From positions 28,301,137 through 28,365,136 of the forward strand of contig JANAVB010015600.1 of the NCBI GenBank assembly GCA_029216955.1: 64,000 bases of DNA. The letters run 5' to 3'. The stretch is from Iris pallida (Eukaryota; Streptophyta; Magnoliopsida; Asparagales; Iridaceae). The notes below the pieces were generated by a model. The model saw nothing but the letters and a program-made list of their open reading frames with translations, did no database searches and was not told where the DNA came from. Position 1 is the first letter of the stretch; each line of letters begins with the position of its first letter. Below, one piece after another: positions 1 to 11,839 of the stretch. The translations under genes and the position numbers were made by a program.

Positions 1-611
1 TGGCACAATTTTCTGTGAAAAGTGGGTCCAACGGTGGACACCGTTTTGGCACAAAATTACCGTTTTGCCCCTGTGTCCAGAATTGGACTTAAGGATAGGC
101 AATCCTAGCTAATTTGACTATTCTGAGAATGTTGGCGATGTCTGTTTCAGCTTTCGAAGACGATTGTGGATTTTGGACTTTATGGCGTATAAGTTGACGG
201 TATCTTATTGGTTCTTCGCGCTGCCACCAGGCAAGTATACCTTGCCTACCTCTACAGTTTATTTTCATGCTTATAGTACATCTGTTGTAGTATGTTATCT
301 TTAGTTACCTTAGTTGTTATAGATTTATATGTTACCGCGTTTACCAGTTTATTGTCTTGCTTGTATATCAGTATTTCATGACTTGATAGTGTAGTTATAC
401 CAGGCTTGTTTACGTCATGGATCATGCTAGAGTTGTCCTTACTTGTGTCGTGACTGAGTTGTACCGTGTCGTCACCTGTATCTTGACTGAGTCGTGTCTG
501 CAAGTATGTATGATTGAACTGCTATTCCTTTGTCTTTCCCACAACCTGCGAGTCCACACACGGGGTGAGGGTTGTCCATTTGCACCTGCAAGTCCACACA
601 CGGGGCGAGGG
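1..611 (+). mobile_element. LTR H, first visible piece
   Basis: This is the left part of a Ty3/gypsy LTR that begins before the window. It continues at 11647-11839 and 22976-23405 once E1 and E2 are removed, and ends with GTGACA at 23405. It has no coding capacity. A CCAGGCAAGTA motif near 227 also occurs inside the LTRs of E3 (about 54315 and 62706), which suggests a related chromovirus LTR. The last five bases (607-611, GAGGG) are the left TSD of E1. Orientation is inferred from the terminal GGGTGCGGGTCGTGACA, which closely matches the 3' end of the E3 LTR. Whether H is a solo LTR or a 3' LTR cannot be decided because its left end is outside the window. Confidence 0.65.
549..611 (+). repeat. 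short tandem repeat in LTR H at the E1 insertion point
   Basis: Two copies of a unit containing GAGTCCACACACGGGG followed by YGAGGG or CGAGGG lie here. A third copy is at about 11670-11695, on the other side of E1. E1 therefore landed inside a three-copy direct repeat of the host LTR. Confidence 0.6.
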
Positions 612-3600
612 TGTAACGCCCCAGAACCAGAATACTGGAGAGCGGAGGCGTACATAGCCAGCTACGTATATTGAAGTGCAACCCACCTCGCTATACGGTC
701 ACGGCTGTCTAGATACATGAGGGTTTAACTACAAGCCAACAGTCTCCTATGGTCATGAACAAGCCTATTGTCTCAATCTCAAGCAAGAAATAATAGTTAC
801 AAGATGTCAGAGCACCAAATATATAATAGCAAGGCGTCCTATACATTACATATTGGATGATCATGAAGCTAGTCGTACAAAATGTCAAGACTAGTAAGAG
901 TTCAGTCATACATGATCAACCCTAGGATCTGTCAATCATGTTACAGCCCGTAAGAAGACAGTAAATAAAGGTGCAATACGAGCTAATACGTGCTCGCCGG
1001 CTAAACGTCTCAAAAGAATAATTTTTACAATAAAGTAGGAGGACAAAAAGAAACCCACTCGTTGCCAGGGTTACGCCTGGTGGTCACCATCTAGCTGGAA
1101 AACAGGTGGATCCTCTGGTGCTGCTCCGATATCTGGCCACACAAAACCAGCTGGATCAGACCCCAGAGAGAGCAAATGCCACAAAGGAGGCTTCACTTAG
1201 GAACTAAAACCAGCATATCACAATAGAATATTAAAGATAAATAGTAAATAAAGAACTGATAATAATAGAGATAACAACAGTAAACTGAGTACGAAGAAAC
1301 CATTCAAGTAGCCAGGTCACAACCCTTAAAACAAACAAGGACCGGGGTTGCAGCCCTTCACCTGAATAGAAACCCGTCTCAAATACTATTGGTACGGTAA
1401 AGACAATAAATGAAGAGAGGACACATAACTGCTCCGGGAGCCAGGTTACAATCCTTAAACCAAATAAGGACCGGTGTTGTAACCGCCTGAACAGAACTGG
1501 ACCCCTGATCTTTATTGCTAAGGCCAGTATAAATAATCATGGTATTAAGGTAAGGTAAAACATGACGAACATGGCATGGGGTTGAAATAAGACAATAAAC
1601 GAAGAGAGGACACAGAACTGCTCCGGGAGCCAGGTTACAACCCTTAAACCAAACAAGGACCGGGGTTGTAACCCTTCGCCTGAACAGAACTGGACCCACG
1701 ATCATTATTTTTAAGGCAAGCATCAATAATCATGTCATGTCATAATCTTGCACAGGATCAGGATAAGACTAAGCTGGGATAAACTCCATCCAATCAATCA
1801 CGGCCAATCAAGAGTACGGCTTGATACTTTTAACTAACTAGGGTTATCACAAGCCTAGTTACTAGCAAGATGCAATGAGATTATTCCAACAGCCACAAGC
1901 CCTGCAGACCATCCGGTTATCCAGGTCGAATGTCCGTTTATGAAGAATGCAACACGTGACTGTGTGCTGGAAATGTGCCCTACTTGTCGGTAGGCTACAA
2001 GTCTACTTGAGCGCCCAGATAACGGGATTGCCTGTAGCTGGAAAATCTCTTCATGACTACTGGATTATTCTAGTTATTAGCCTTAGTTGAATTCAGTAGG
2101 TACCCCTGACCGTGGTATTCAGGGGTCCCTGTCCTAGACATGATGCAAGACAAGACTGGTTTATTTGTACAAGCACAATCGTCCACGGTATCAAGAGGAG
2201 GATTACTAGCATGTCGAGATAGCCGTCGCAAAGGCGTTCCAGATTACATGTCATATTTACTTGTCAAGAGTGCGCCACGATGGGCCACTATCATGTTCTA
2301 TCCTTACATTATAATAAATGAGAAAACTTGCATAAAATAGGCTAATAACATGCCCTTGAAGCCAAAGAAAAGACTACCACTTTCATGTTGGGAGTTGGGA
2401 GAAATTCTGGCCACAAATTGGCCAAATAGGGCATAAAATAACCAAAAACAGCCAAAATAGGCACTATACGGCACCCCCATATGCGGTTCGGACACTATAC
2501 GCCACTATGCAACACTCTCATATGCGACTCGGATACTATGCGACACTATACAGCACTTCCATATGCGGCTCGAACACTATACAGCACTATGCGGCACTCC
2601 CATATGCGGCTCGGATACTATGCAGCACTATGTGGCACTATACAGCACCTTCATATGCGGCTTGGACACTATACGGCACTATGCGACATTCCCATATACG
2701 GTTCGGATACTATACAGCACTATACGTCACTATGCAACACCCTCATATGCGGCTCGGACACTATGCGGTACTATGCAGCACTCCCATATGCAGCTCGGAT
2801 ACTATGCAGCACTATGTGGCACTATACAGCACTCCCATATGCGGCTCGGACACTATGCGGTACTATACAACACGCCCATATACGACTCGAACACTATACG
2901 GCACTATGCGACATTCTCATATGCGGCTCGGATACTATACAACACTATGCGATACTATGCAACACCCTTATATGCGGCTCGGACACTATTCATCGTCTAT
3001 GCCAGAATCAGCATAGATGAACATAGAAATGGCCAAAAATACTTTTGGCCATAACTTTCTCAAAACAAGTCGAAATCCAACTTTTCAAAGGTCTATTTTG
3101 TGTAAAATTGAATTCTCTACAACATGGAACAATCAAAACATAAAAATAATGAAGTTTAATAGTTCAAAACCTAAAAAAACCGAAAATAATATAAACTTAG
3201 ATCTACAAGAAAATATCTATCAAAATAAAAAATACCAAGTTCTAAAGTATCTTAGAATCTCGCAAGGAAGACAATAGAACAACAAAAATGGAGTTCCTCC
3301 ATGAAGCAAGTTGCACTTGCCTAAGCTTCTCTTGGCAGGTGGAGAAGTTAAGAGGAAGAAGATGAAGAAATAAATGAAGAGTAAAGATGAGAGAGAAAGG
3401 GGGTTGGGTTTTAAATGATGATGGTGGTAGTAGGTAGGGATTTTCTTTTGGTTCATGATGAACCTAAAAGCAAACCAAACCAAGCTAAACCGAACCAAGC
3501 TAAGCTATAACCAATGAAATGCCAAAATAACCATGCCAATGCAACATGCTAAAAATAAAATCATGACTAGCTAATGACTAATAAAAATACGAACCCAAAA

Positions 3601-3647
3601 TATGTACACGTATACAAAAATACATAACACGGATTTCGAGGGTGATA
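612..3647 (-). repeat. E1 3' LTR
   Basis: This 3036-bp LTR repeats 8657-11641 throughout. On the plus strand it starts TGTAACGCCCC and ends GGTGATA; the last TGACA has mutated to TGATA relative to the other LTR. It contains the CACTATGCGG minisatellite. Substitutions, a difference in minisatellite length and several small indels separate the two LTRs, so the insertion is not recent. ORFs within it are non-coding open stretches. Confidence 0.92.
2463..2995. repeat. minisatellite in E1 LTR (left copy)
   Basis: The array is built from 10-bp units close to CACTATGCGG or CACTATACAG. It alternates with a longer unit, CACTCCCATATGCGGCTCGG. It stays open in all three plus frames for about 500 bp, giving three overlapping ORFs with the same low-complexity protein repeats, as expected for a stop-free 10-bp unit. 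The matching array in the other LTR (about 10503-10985) has a different arrangement of units. Confidence 0.9.
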
Positions 3648-3661
3648 ACTCTACCCACCTT
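3648..3661 (-). other. E1 polypurine tract
   Basis: Read on the minus strand this is AAGGTGGGTAGAGT, directly before the 3' LTR. Upstream is a GGATGGAATTC stretch like the GGACGGAATTT found before the same tract in E2. It is the expected primer for plus-strand DNA synthesis. Confidence 0.75.
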
Positions 3662-3813
3662 AAAAGAATTCCATCCTCGGAATTTAATTAAAGAGACTAG
3701 AGGTGTCGGGACAAGTTATACTATCAGATACAATCTACAGCTAAGCAATCAATCAAGCAATCAAATATGCAAGCAAAGATTCGAAGTGTAAGGCATAAGA
3801 AAGATATTATACC

Positions 3814-5373
3814 TCACGAGTCAAACAGGTCGGGATATCGCGATCGGATATCATCCTCACGCTCCCACGTTGACTCACCCAAAGAGTGATGACCCCAAGC
3901 AACTCGGACTAACTTGATAATCTTGTTCTTGAGTGACTTCTCTCTTCGGTCCAATATAGACACGGGCCTCTCCTCATACGAAAGGTTGGTACCAACAACC
4001 AATTCTGAATGATCCAGGATGTGGCTCGGGTCCGGGATATACCGTCGCAGTTGGGATACATGGAATACGTCATGCACCTCACGTAGCGATGGTGGAAGAG
4101 CGAGACGATAGGATACATCTCCTACTCGCTCCAGAATGTCAAATGGCCCTATATATCTAGGACTAAGCTTTCTCCGTACGCCGAAACGAATGACGCCACG
4201 GTTAGGCAAAATCCTTAGGAATACATGGTCGCCGACAGAAAACTCAAGAGGGCGCCGATGAGAATCGGCCCAATGACGCTGGCGATCTTGGGCAACTCGA
4301 AGATGATCTTTGACTCTCCTGACCACCTCAACGGTCTGAGCAATCATTTCTGGACCGAGCATCTGCCTCTCTCCGACATCGTCCCATGCTAGCCAGGATC
4401 GGCACTTCCTACCATATAGTGCCTCGAACGGTGCCATCTGGATACTAGCTTCGAAACTGTTGTTGTAAGAGAACTCTACCAGGTGCAGGTGATCTTCCCA
4501 CGAACTACCGAAGTTGAGTGTACAAGATCTCAACATGTCTTCCAAGGTTTGTATGGTACACTCTGACTGACCATCTTTCTGTGGGTGATACGCTGAGCTG
4601 AACTGGAGGCGAGTCCCCAAACTCTCTTGCAGGCTACGCCAAAAGTGCGACATAAATCTGGAATCTCTGTCCGAGGTGATACTGACTGGCACACCGTGCA
4701 ATCTGACAATCTGCCAGAGATACATCTCCGCTAGCTAAGCCGTCGATTGACCAACTCTGAACGGGAGAAAGTGAGCCACCTTCGTGAGCCTGTCTACGAC
4801 AACCCAAATAGCGTCTCTGCCAGCCAGAGATCTAGGCAATCCAGTCACAAAATCTATGGTTTTATGCTTCTATTTCCACTCTGGAATTGGCAATGGTTGA
4901 AGTAGTCCAGCTGGTCTCTGATGTTCAGCCTTAACTTGTTGGCAGACTAAACAACGAGAGACAAACCGGGCTATCTTCCTCTTCATGCCATTCCACCAAA
5001 AGTGCTGGTGGATATTACGGTATATTTTCGTGCCACCGGGATGAATAGAATACTGCGAACTGTGGGCCTCTGCCATGATCTCCTGTCTGATATCTCCATT
5101 GGGTACACAAAGACGCTTACCATGTCGAAGTATACCGTCTTCATGAATGCATAACTCTGGTCTTCTTTCCGCCTCACACTCTGCTCTGAGCCGCTGGAGC
5201 TTGGAATCTGCCGACTGTGCCATCTGGATCCTCTCGACTATGCTGGACTGAACCTGCATGCTGGCCATCAATGCCACATTGGTAGGAAGGACAACTTTTA
5301 TTCCCATCTTCTGAAGATCGGCTAATAACTTCGGCTGCGCTGTGAGAAAATAAACTCCAACTCTCCTGCTCAA
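3814..5373 (-). pseudogene. E1 integrase and chromodomain-like tail (broken)
   Basis: Reading down from 5373, the zinc-binding HHCC region is visible ([15 protein letters not shown], then [17 protein letters not shown]). The catalytic core follows, with the second Asp in SDRDSRF and the Glu in KDGQSECTIQ. The C-terminal part has the GPFDILERVGDVSYRLALP and VFHVSQLRRY motifs and ends with a chromodomain-like tail (VRVAWGHHSLGESTWE). Normal length is preserved. Two in-frame TAG stops break it. The one at 4870-4872 replaces a Trp codon in the PEWKW motif, and the one at 4735-4737 lies before LAEMYLWQ. Otherwise the frame is continuous with RNase H upstream. Confidence 0.9.
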
Positions 5374-5904
5374 TGCATCTGCAACAACGTTGGCCTTCCC
5401 AGAATGATACTACAAGTTGATGTCATAATCCACAAGCAGCTCTAGCCATCTCCTCTGATGCATGTTGAGATCCTTCTGGGTGAACATATACTTCAGACTC
5501 TTGTGGTCGGTGAAAATCTCCACCCTATCTCCATACAAGTAGTGCCTCCAAAGCTTAAGTGCAAACACTACTGCTGCCAGCTCCAAGTCATGGGTTGGGT
5601 AATTCCTCTCATGATCACGAAGTTGTCGTGATGCATAAGCTATTACCTTTCCGTGCTGCATCAGAATACATCCTAAACCTCTGCCAGAAGCATCACAATA
5701 CACTGAGAATCCTCCGGTTCCATCTGAAAGCGTGAGAATAGGGGCCGTCATCAAGCCTCGCTTCAACCTCTCAAAAGAATCCTGGCACTCTGCTGTCCAA
5801 GCAAACTGCACATCCTTGCGGGTCAACTGGGTCAATAGCGCTGAAATTCGAGCAAAGTCTGAAACAAATCGCCGGCAATAGCCGGCCAAGCCAAAAAAAT
5901 GCAA
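5374..5904 (-). pseudogene. E1 RNase H domain (broken)
   Basis: The Ty3/gypsy RNase H motifs are all present: [11 protein letters not shown], the [16 protein letters not shown] helix, [10 protein letters not shown] and VVADALSR. These supply the acidic catalytic residues. The domain is in frame with integrase but separated from RT by a frameshift at about 5885-5910, in a run of seven T on the coding strand. A TAG at 5410-5412 interrupts the INLxYHSGKAN motif. E3 has a TAG at exactly the same codon (58373-58375). Confidence 0.9.
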
Positions 5905-6682
5905 ATTTTTGCCACTGTGCTAGGTACCGGCCACGTTTCAATGGCCACGATCTTCTGGGGATCCATTTCAACTCCTCCTCGGGTGATGATATGACCCAAG
6001 TACGAAATGCGATCGAACCAAAACTCGCATTTACTGAACTTGGCATACAATTGGTGCTCTCTGAGAATCTGAAGAACCACACGGAGATGCTGCTCATGCT
6101 CTGCCTTACTCTTGCTGTAGACTAGGATGTCGTCTAGGAACACAATCACGAACTGATACAAATAAGGCATAAAGATACGATTCATGAGGTCCATGAATAC
6201 TGCCGGTGCATTGGTTGTTCCAAATGGCATCACAAGGAACTCCCAATGCCCATATCTCGATCTAAAAGCTGTCTTCGGGATGTCCTGCTCTCTGACTCTG
6301 ATCTGATGGTATCCTGACCGCAAGTCGATCTTCGAGAATACTGCTGCCCCCTTGAGTTGATCAAACAAGTCATCTATCCTCGGGAGAGGGTATCTGTTCT
6401 TGATTGTCACTGAGTTCAAGGTACGATAATCTACACATAATCTGGACGTACCATCCTTCTTTTTTACAAGAAGCATTGGGGCTCCCCAAGGTGATCCACT
6501 AGCACGAATGAATCCTTTGGTTCTGAGTTCTTCAATCATCTTGTACAATATCTCTAGCTCTGACGACGCCATCTTGTAGACTCTCTCTGACACTGGGGCT
6601 GTCCCGGGAATCAAGTCGATGGTAAACTCAATCTCTCGCTCTGGCGGCATCCCTGGAAGCTCTTCTGGGAAAACATCTGGAA
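5905..6682 (-). pseudogene. E1 reverse transcriptase domain (broken)
   Basis: This is a Ty3/gypsy RT with the [54 protein letters not shown] and VMPFG motifs. The catalytic FLDD box ([12 protein letters not shown], about 6117-6150) is intact. The upstream junction to protease carries a one-base frameshift at about 6678-6682, where a G run on the plus strand appears one base short. The downstream junction is frameshifted at about 5885-5910. The RT itself has no internal stop. Confidence 0.92.
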
Positions 6683-7165
6683 CTCTTCGACTATCCGAGG
6701 TAACTGTACTACTGCTACTGCCATCCGCAATACTGGAGGAGAAGGTTCAACTTCGCCTCGGGAGAAGGAAAACTCCGGCTCGCCTGGAATGCTAAAAATA
6801 ACCCTGCCAATGTGGCAGTCTATCCTAGCATACTGGTCTCTCAACCAATCTATCCCTAAGACTACATCATAATCGGCCATCGGGAACTCTATCAATCTAG
6901 CGGAGAATTCTCTACCGCTAACTACGATCCGACACGAGGAAAACACTCTATCTACTCCCACAAGTCTGTTACCAGTAAGTATATAGAGCCTTACTGATAA
7001 TGACTCGGACTCCAGTCCTATCCGTGTCGCGAATCGTGTAGACATAAATGAATGCGATGCACCAGAGTCAAATAACACTGAAGCTGGAAAGGTGTTGACG
7101 AGAATAGTACCTGCCACTACCTCTCTTGGTGCTAATCCTTCTTCTCCCACAGTCAAGGCCAGCAC
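6683..7165 (-). pseudogene. E1 aspartic protease domain
   Basis: The retropepsin active site is visible as [12 protein letters not shown], followed by VLTGN-like YILTGNR and the second conserved strand YDVVLGIDWL. The domain sits between gag and RT as in all Ty3/gypsy elements and shares the gag frame. Its own reading frame is clean, but it is cut off from gag by three TAG codons and from RT by a frameshift. Confidence 0.9.
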
Positions 7166-8536
7166 ATGACCATGTCCTCTGGGTGCGGATCCCCTCTGCT
7201 AAAAATTTCTCTACCTGCTCTGGATCAGGGCTTGGGCTTGGGCATACTGCCGCGGTCTCTGCTGCTGGATTGCCTGGGCTTGCATCGGCAATGGCCTCGG
7301 GAACGGGTACTGCAGCTGCTACTGCTGCTGGACTGGTGCTGGTCCTCTAACTGAAGGACTAGAGAAAGCCGATGAACTCCCCCTGTTCGGACAGTTCCCA
7401 ACCCTGTGGTCTGGGGCACCACAAACCAAGCACAATCCCTCTACTCTGTGACACTCTGATACCACATGCCCTGGCTTCCCGCAGTGTGAACATCCCACTG
7501 CGGAAGACTGCTTCTGCTTCTGTTGCTGAGGGTGCGTCGGGGTGGAATGCTGAACCGACATCACTGAGGCCGCCCGCCTCGGAGCTCCAATGGTCAAAGC
7601 CCTGGCTGTCGGGGCTGGTGCTGATGACTGATTCATCTGGCCGTGAGATCGCTTCCGACCTCCGGTCCTATCCACGATCCTCTGGGAGGTATACTCATGC
7701 CTCCGGGCTGCTCTCAACACTGTATCAAAAGTCTGATGCTCAAACTGCTCCACCGCCAATAAAATCTCTAGGTGGAGCCCCTGTTGGAACCGCTGGGCTC
7801 TATCGAACTCGGTCGCCACCAAGGTGGAAGCAAACCGACTAAGCCTGGAGAACTTGGCCGTATATCCATCGACCGTCCTGCCCATCTGCTTCAGATTGGT
7901 GAACCTCGTCTGTAGATCGTACCTAGCTACAGCATCGAAGTACTTGGTCTGGAATCTTTTCCTGAATACTGCCCAGGCAATAGGGGCCACTAATCCAACG
8001 GCCTGCGTCGCCCACCAGCTGCGGGCAAGATCCAATATCTGTAGGCGCACCACGGACACCTTCTCGTCCTCTAGAGTCCTGGCTGCTTCTAGAATCACCT
8101 CTGTATCCTGAAGCCATGCATCTGCAGCGATCGCATCTTCACTGCCGTCGAAGAAGGGAGGGTTCAAGTGCTTGAAGCTGTTGGCCGCGTTATTACCCTG
8201 ATGACCTTCTCTGGTCAAAGTGTCTGCCACCGCCTGGTGCAAGACATCTCCTCGTCGATCTTGAGAGGCTAATAGTGACCTGATAAGACCCACCAAAGTG
8301 CCATCATCAGGCTCTGCAGGCTGGACGGGCTGAACGGGTGGTTCTCCTCCGGTAGGCACGACTCTGAAGGCTACTCCGGAATGCTGGGCTTGATCTCGAG
8401 GTTGCTGCTGGTCCACGGGAGGTGCTCCGCCTTGCTGATCGGAAGGTCCAGGAACAATGTCGCTGAAAAAGACGACATAGAAAATAATAAGGAAGGACCA
8501 GGATAGATCAAAGATGCAAGCATGTGACCAGGTCAA
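7166..8536 (-). pseudogene. E1 gag (broken)
   Basis: The capsid region includes the retrotrans_gag signature (ARSWWATQAVG, FRKRFQTKYF, FTNLKQMGRTVDGYTAKFSRL). Two zinc knuckles follow: CSHCGKPGHVVSEC and CLVCGAPDHRVGNC. In-frame TAG stops lie at 7319-7321, 7211-7213 and 7199-7201, each where glutamine is expected in a Q-rich linker. The frame is open up to an ATG at 8536. However, a splice-acceptor-like TTTTTCAG ends at 8463 in the same place where E2 and E3 have an acceptor just before their gag ATG. The true start is therefore uncertain and may have been lost. Confidence 0.88.
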
Positions 8537-8629
8537 GAGTTCAGAGACTTAGACGATACGAGCAGAGATCGAGGGCGAGTGCTGATTGAGACATCTATTC
8601 GGTAAACCCTCACATATCTTGATTTACAA

Positions 8630-8653
8630 GACCTGCATGGGCCACCACTAAAA
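8630..8653 (-). promoter_or_regulatory. E1 leader motif: candidate primer site and splice donor
   Basis: On the minus strand the sequence just after the 5' LTR reads TTTTAGTGGTGGCCC, then ATG, then CAGGTC. The same 24-bp motif, with one variable base, follows the 5' LTR of E2 (14362-14385) and E3 (55208-55231), although the LTRs differ. It is not the usual TGGTATCAGAGC iMet primer site. The CAG|GT inside it could be a 5' splice site. Confidence 0.6.
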
Positions 8654-8656
8654 CCA

Positions 8657-11641
8657 TGTAACGCCCCAGAACCAGAATACTGAAGAGCGGGGGCATACAT
8701 AGCCAGCTACCTATATTGAAGTGCAACCCACCTCGCTATACGGTCATGGCTGTCTAGATACATGAGGGTTTAACTACAAGCCAACAGTCTCCTATGGCCA
8801 TGAACAAGCCTATTGTCTCAATCTCAAGCAAGCAATAATAGTTACAAGATGTCAGAGCACCAAATATATAATAGCAAGGCATCCCATACATTACATATTG
8901 GATGATCATGAAGCTAGTCGTAAAAAATATCAAGACTAGCAAGAGTTCAGTCATACATGATCAACCCTAGGATCTGTCAATCATGTTACAGCCCGTAGGC
9001 AGACAGTAAATAAAGGTGCAATACGAGCTAACACGTGCTCGTCGGCTAAACGTCTCAAAAGAATAATTTTTACAATAAAGTGGAAGGACAAAAAGAAACC
9101 CACTCGTTGCCAGGGTTACGCCTGGTGGTCACCATCTGGCTGGAAGACATGTGGATCCTCTGGTGCTGCTCCGATATCTGGCCACACAAAACCAGCTGGA
9201 TCAGACCCCAGAGAGAGCAAGTGCCACAAAGGAGGCTTCACTTAGGAACTAAAACCAGCATATCACAATAGAATATTAAAGATAAATAGTAAATAAAAAA
9301 CTGATAATAATAGAGATAACAACAGTAAACTGAGTACGAAGAAACCATTCAAGTAGCCAGGTCACAACCCTTAAACCAAACAAGGACCGGGGTTGCAGCC
9401 CTTCACCTGAATAGAAATCCGCCTCAAATACTATTGGTACAGTGAAGACAATAAACGAAAAGAGGACACAGAAGTGCTCCGGGAGCCAGGTTACAATCCT
9501 TAAACCAAATAAGGACCGGGGTTGTAACCCTTTGCCTGAACAGAACTAGACTCCTGATCTTTATTGCTAAGGCCAGTATAAATAATTATGGTATTAAGGT
9601 AAGATAAAACATGACGAACATGGCATGGGGTTGAAATAAGACAATAAACAAAGAGAGGACACAGAACTGCTCCGGGAGCCAGGTTACAACCCTTAAACCA
9701 AACAAGGACCGGGGTTGTAACCCTTCGCCTGAACAGAACTGGACCCCCGATCGTTATTGTTAAGACAAGCATCAATAATCATGTCATGTCACAATCTTGC
9801 ACAGGATCAGGATAAGACTAAGCTGGAATAAACTCCATTCAATCAATCACGGCCAATCAAGAGTACGGCTTGATACTTTTAACTAACTAGGGTTATCACA
9901 AGCCTAGTTACTAGCAAGATGCAATAAGATTATCCCAGCAGCCACAAGCCCTGCAGACCATCCGGTTATCCAGGTCGAATGTCCGTTTACGAAGAATGCA
10001 ACACGTGACTGTGTGCTGGAAATGTGCCCTACTCGTCGGTAGGCTACAAGTCCACTTGAGCGCCCAGATAACGGAATTGCCTGTAGCTGGAAAATCTCTT
10101 CATGACTACTGGATTATTCTATGCCTTAGTTGAATTCAGTAGGTACCCTTGACCGTGGTATTCAGGGGTCCCTGTCCTAGACATGATGCAAGACAAGACT
10201 GGTTTATTTGTACAAGCACAATCGTCTACGGTATCAAAAGGAGGATTACTAGCATGTCGAGATAGCTGTCGCAACGGCGTTCCAGATTACATGTCATGTT
10301 TACTTGTCAAGAGTGCGCCACGATGGGCCACTATCATGTTCTATCCTTACGTTATAATAAATAAGAAAACTTGCATAAAATAGCTAATAACATGCTCTTG
10401 AAGCCAAGGAAAAGATCTACCACTTTCATGTTGGGAGTTGGGAGAAATTCTGGCCACAAATTGGCCAAATAGGACATAAAATAGCCAAAACAGCCAAAAT
10501 AGGCACTATGCGGCACTATTCAGCACTTCCATATGTGGCTCGGATACTATGCGACACTATACGGAACTATGCAGTACTCCCTTATGCGGCTCGGACACTA
10601 TACAGCACTATACGACACTCCCATATGCGACTCGGACACTATGTAGCACTATACGACACTATGCAGCACCCTCATATGCGGCTCAGACACTATTCGGCAC
10701 TATACGACATTTCCATATGCGGCTCGGATACTATGCAGTACTATACGGCACTATGCAGCACCCTCATATACGGTTCGGACACTATACGGCACTCCCATAT
10801 GCGGCTCGGATACTATGCAGCACTATGCGGCACTATGCAGCACTCCCATATGCGGCTCGGACCCTATGCGGCACTATGTAGCACTCCCATATGCGGCTCA
10901 GACACTATGCAGCACTATGCGACGTTCTCATATGCGGCTCGGATACTATGCAGTACCCTTATATGCGGCTCGAACACTATTCATCGTCCCTGCCAGAATC
11001 AGCACAAATGAACATAGAAATGGCTAAAAATGCTTTTGGCCATAACTTCCTCAAAACAAGTCGAAATCCAACTTTTCAAAGGTCTATTTTGGATAAAATC
11101 GAATTCTCTACAACATGGAACAATCAAAACATAAAATTAATAAAGTTTAATAGATCAAAACCCAGTAAAACCAAAAATAATATAAATTTAGATCTACAAG
11201 AAAATATCCATCAAAATAAAAAATGCCAAGTTCTAAAGTATATTAGAATCTCGCAAGGAAGACAATAGAAAAACAAAAATAGAGTTTCTCCATGAAGCAA
11301 GTTGGACTTGCCTAAGCTTCTCTTGGTAGGTGGAGAAGTTAAGAGGAAGAAGATGAAGAAATAAATGAAGAGTAAAGATGAGAGAGAAAGGGGGTTGGGT
11401 TTTAAATGATGATGGTGGTAGTAGGTAGGAGTTTTCTTTTGGTTCATGATGAACCCAAAAGCAAACCAAACTAAGCTAAACCGAACCAAGCTAAGCCATA
11501 ACCAATAAAATGCCAAAATAACCATGCCATTGCAACATGCTAAAAATAAAATCATGACTAGCTAACCATGACTAATAAAAATACGGACCCAAAATATGTA
11601 CACGTATACGAAAATACGTAACACGAATTTCGAGGGTGACA
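8657..11641 (-). repeat. E1 5' LTR
   Basis: This 2985-bp LTR is collinear with 612-3647. It starts TGTAACGCCCC and ends GGGTGACA on the plus strand, followed by the TSD GAGGG. It should hold the element's promoter, read on the minus strand. A clear TATA box was not obvious. Confidence 0.92.
10503..10985. repeat. minisatellite in E1 LTR (right copy)
   Basis: This is the same CACTATGCGG-type array as at 2463-2995, about 50 bp shorter and with units rearranged. This is typical of array turnover since the two LTRs were identical at insertion. Confidence 0.88.
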
Positions 11642-11646
11642 GAGGG

Positions 11647-11839
11647 TGACTAGTCTTGAAACTGACCTGCGAGTCCACATTCGGGGCGAGGGTTGGTATT
11701 CCATTTATCTTCTAGCAGTTCATTTATGCATACTTGATCCCGTATCCGTGTTCATAGCTACCTGTCAGTAGCCATATGTCAGTCTCATGTCTAGTTCCTG
11801 TTTATACCCGTTTATATTATTGCATGTTTAAACTGTTAG
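11647..11839 (+). mobile_element. LTR H, middle piece
   Basis: This 193-bp stretch lies between the TSD of E1 and the start of E2. It continues the H sequence from 611 with the third GAGTCCACATTCGGGG repeat unit and resumes at 22976 after E2. The last five bases (11835-11839, GTTAG) are the left TSD of E2. It is non-coding. Confidence 0.75.

Larger units (their letters stand above)
612..11641 (-). mobile_element. E1, complete but degenerate chromodomain Ty3/gypsy element
   Basis: Direct LTRs lie at 612-3647 and 8657-11641, both TGTAACGCC... to ...GGGTGA(T/C)A in plus-strand reading. They are flanked by the perfect 5-bp TSD GAGGG (607-611 and 11642-11646). The coding strand is minus: gag, protease, RT, RNase H, integrase and chromodomain-like tail run from about 8462 down to 3814. 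The leader motif next to the 5' LTR and the purine tract (as pyrimidines on plus) next to the 3' LTR are both present. The domain order and the chromodomain-like tail fit the Tekay/Del group. Six in-frame stops and two frameshifts make it non-autonomous now. Confidence 0.93.

Noticed and set aside
2481..3054. Three overlapping plus-strand ORFs of 163-179 codons
   Set aside because: They are translations of the stop-free 10-bp minisatellite, and the repeat ORFs differ in extent in the other LTR copy.
7372..8111. Plus-strand ORFs over E1 gag (156 and 95 codons)
   Set aside because: They are shadows of the gag reading frame on the other strand.
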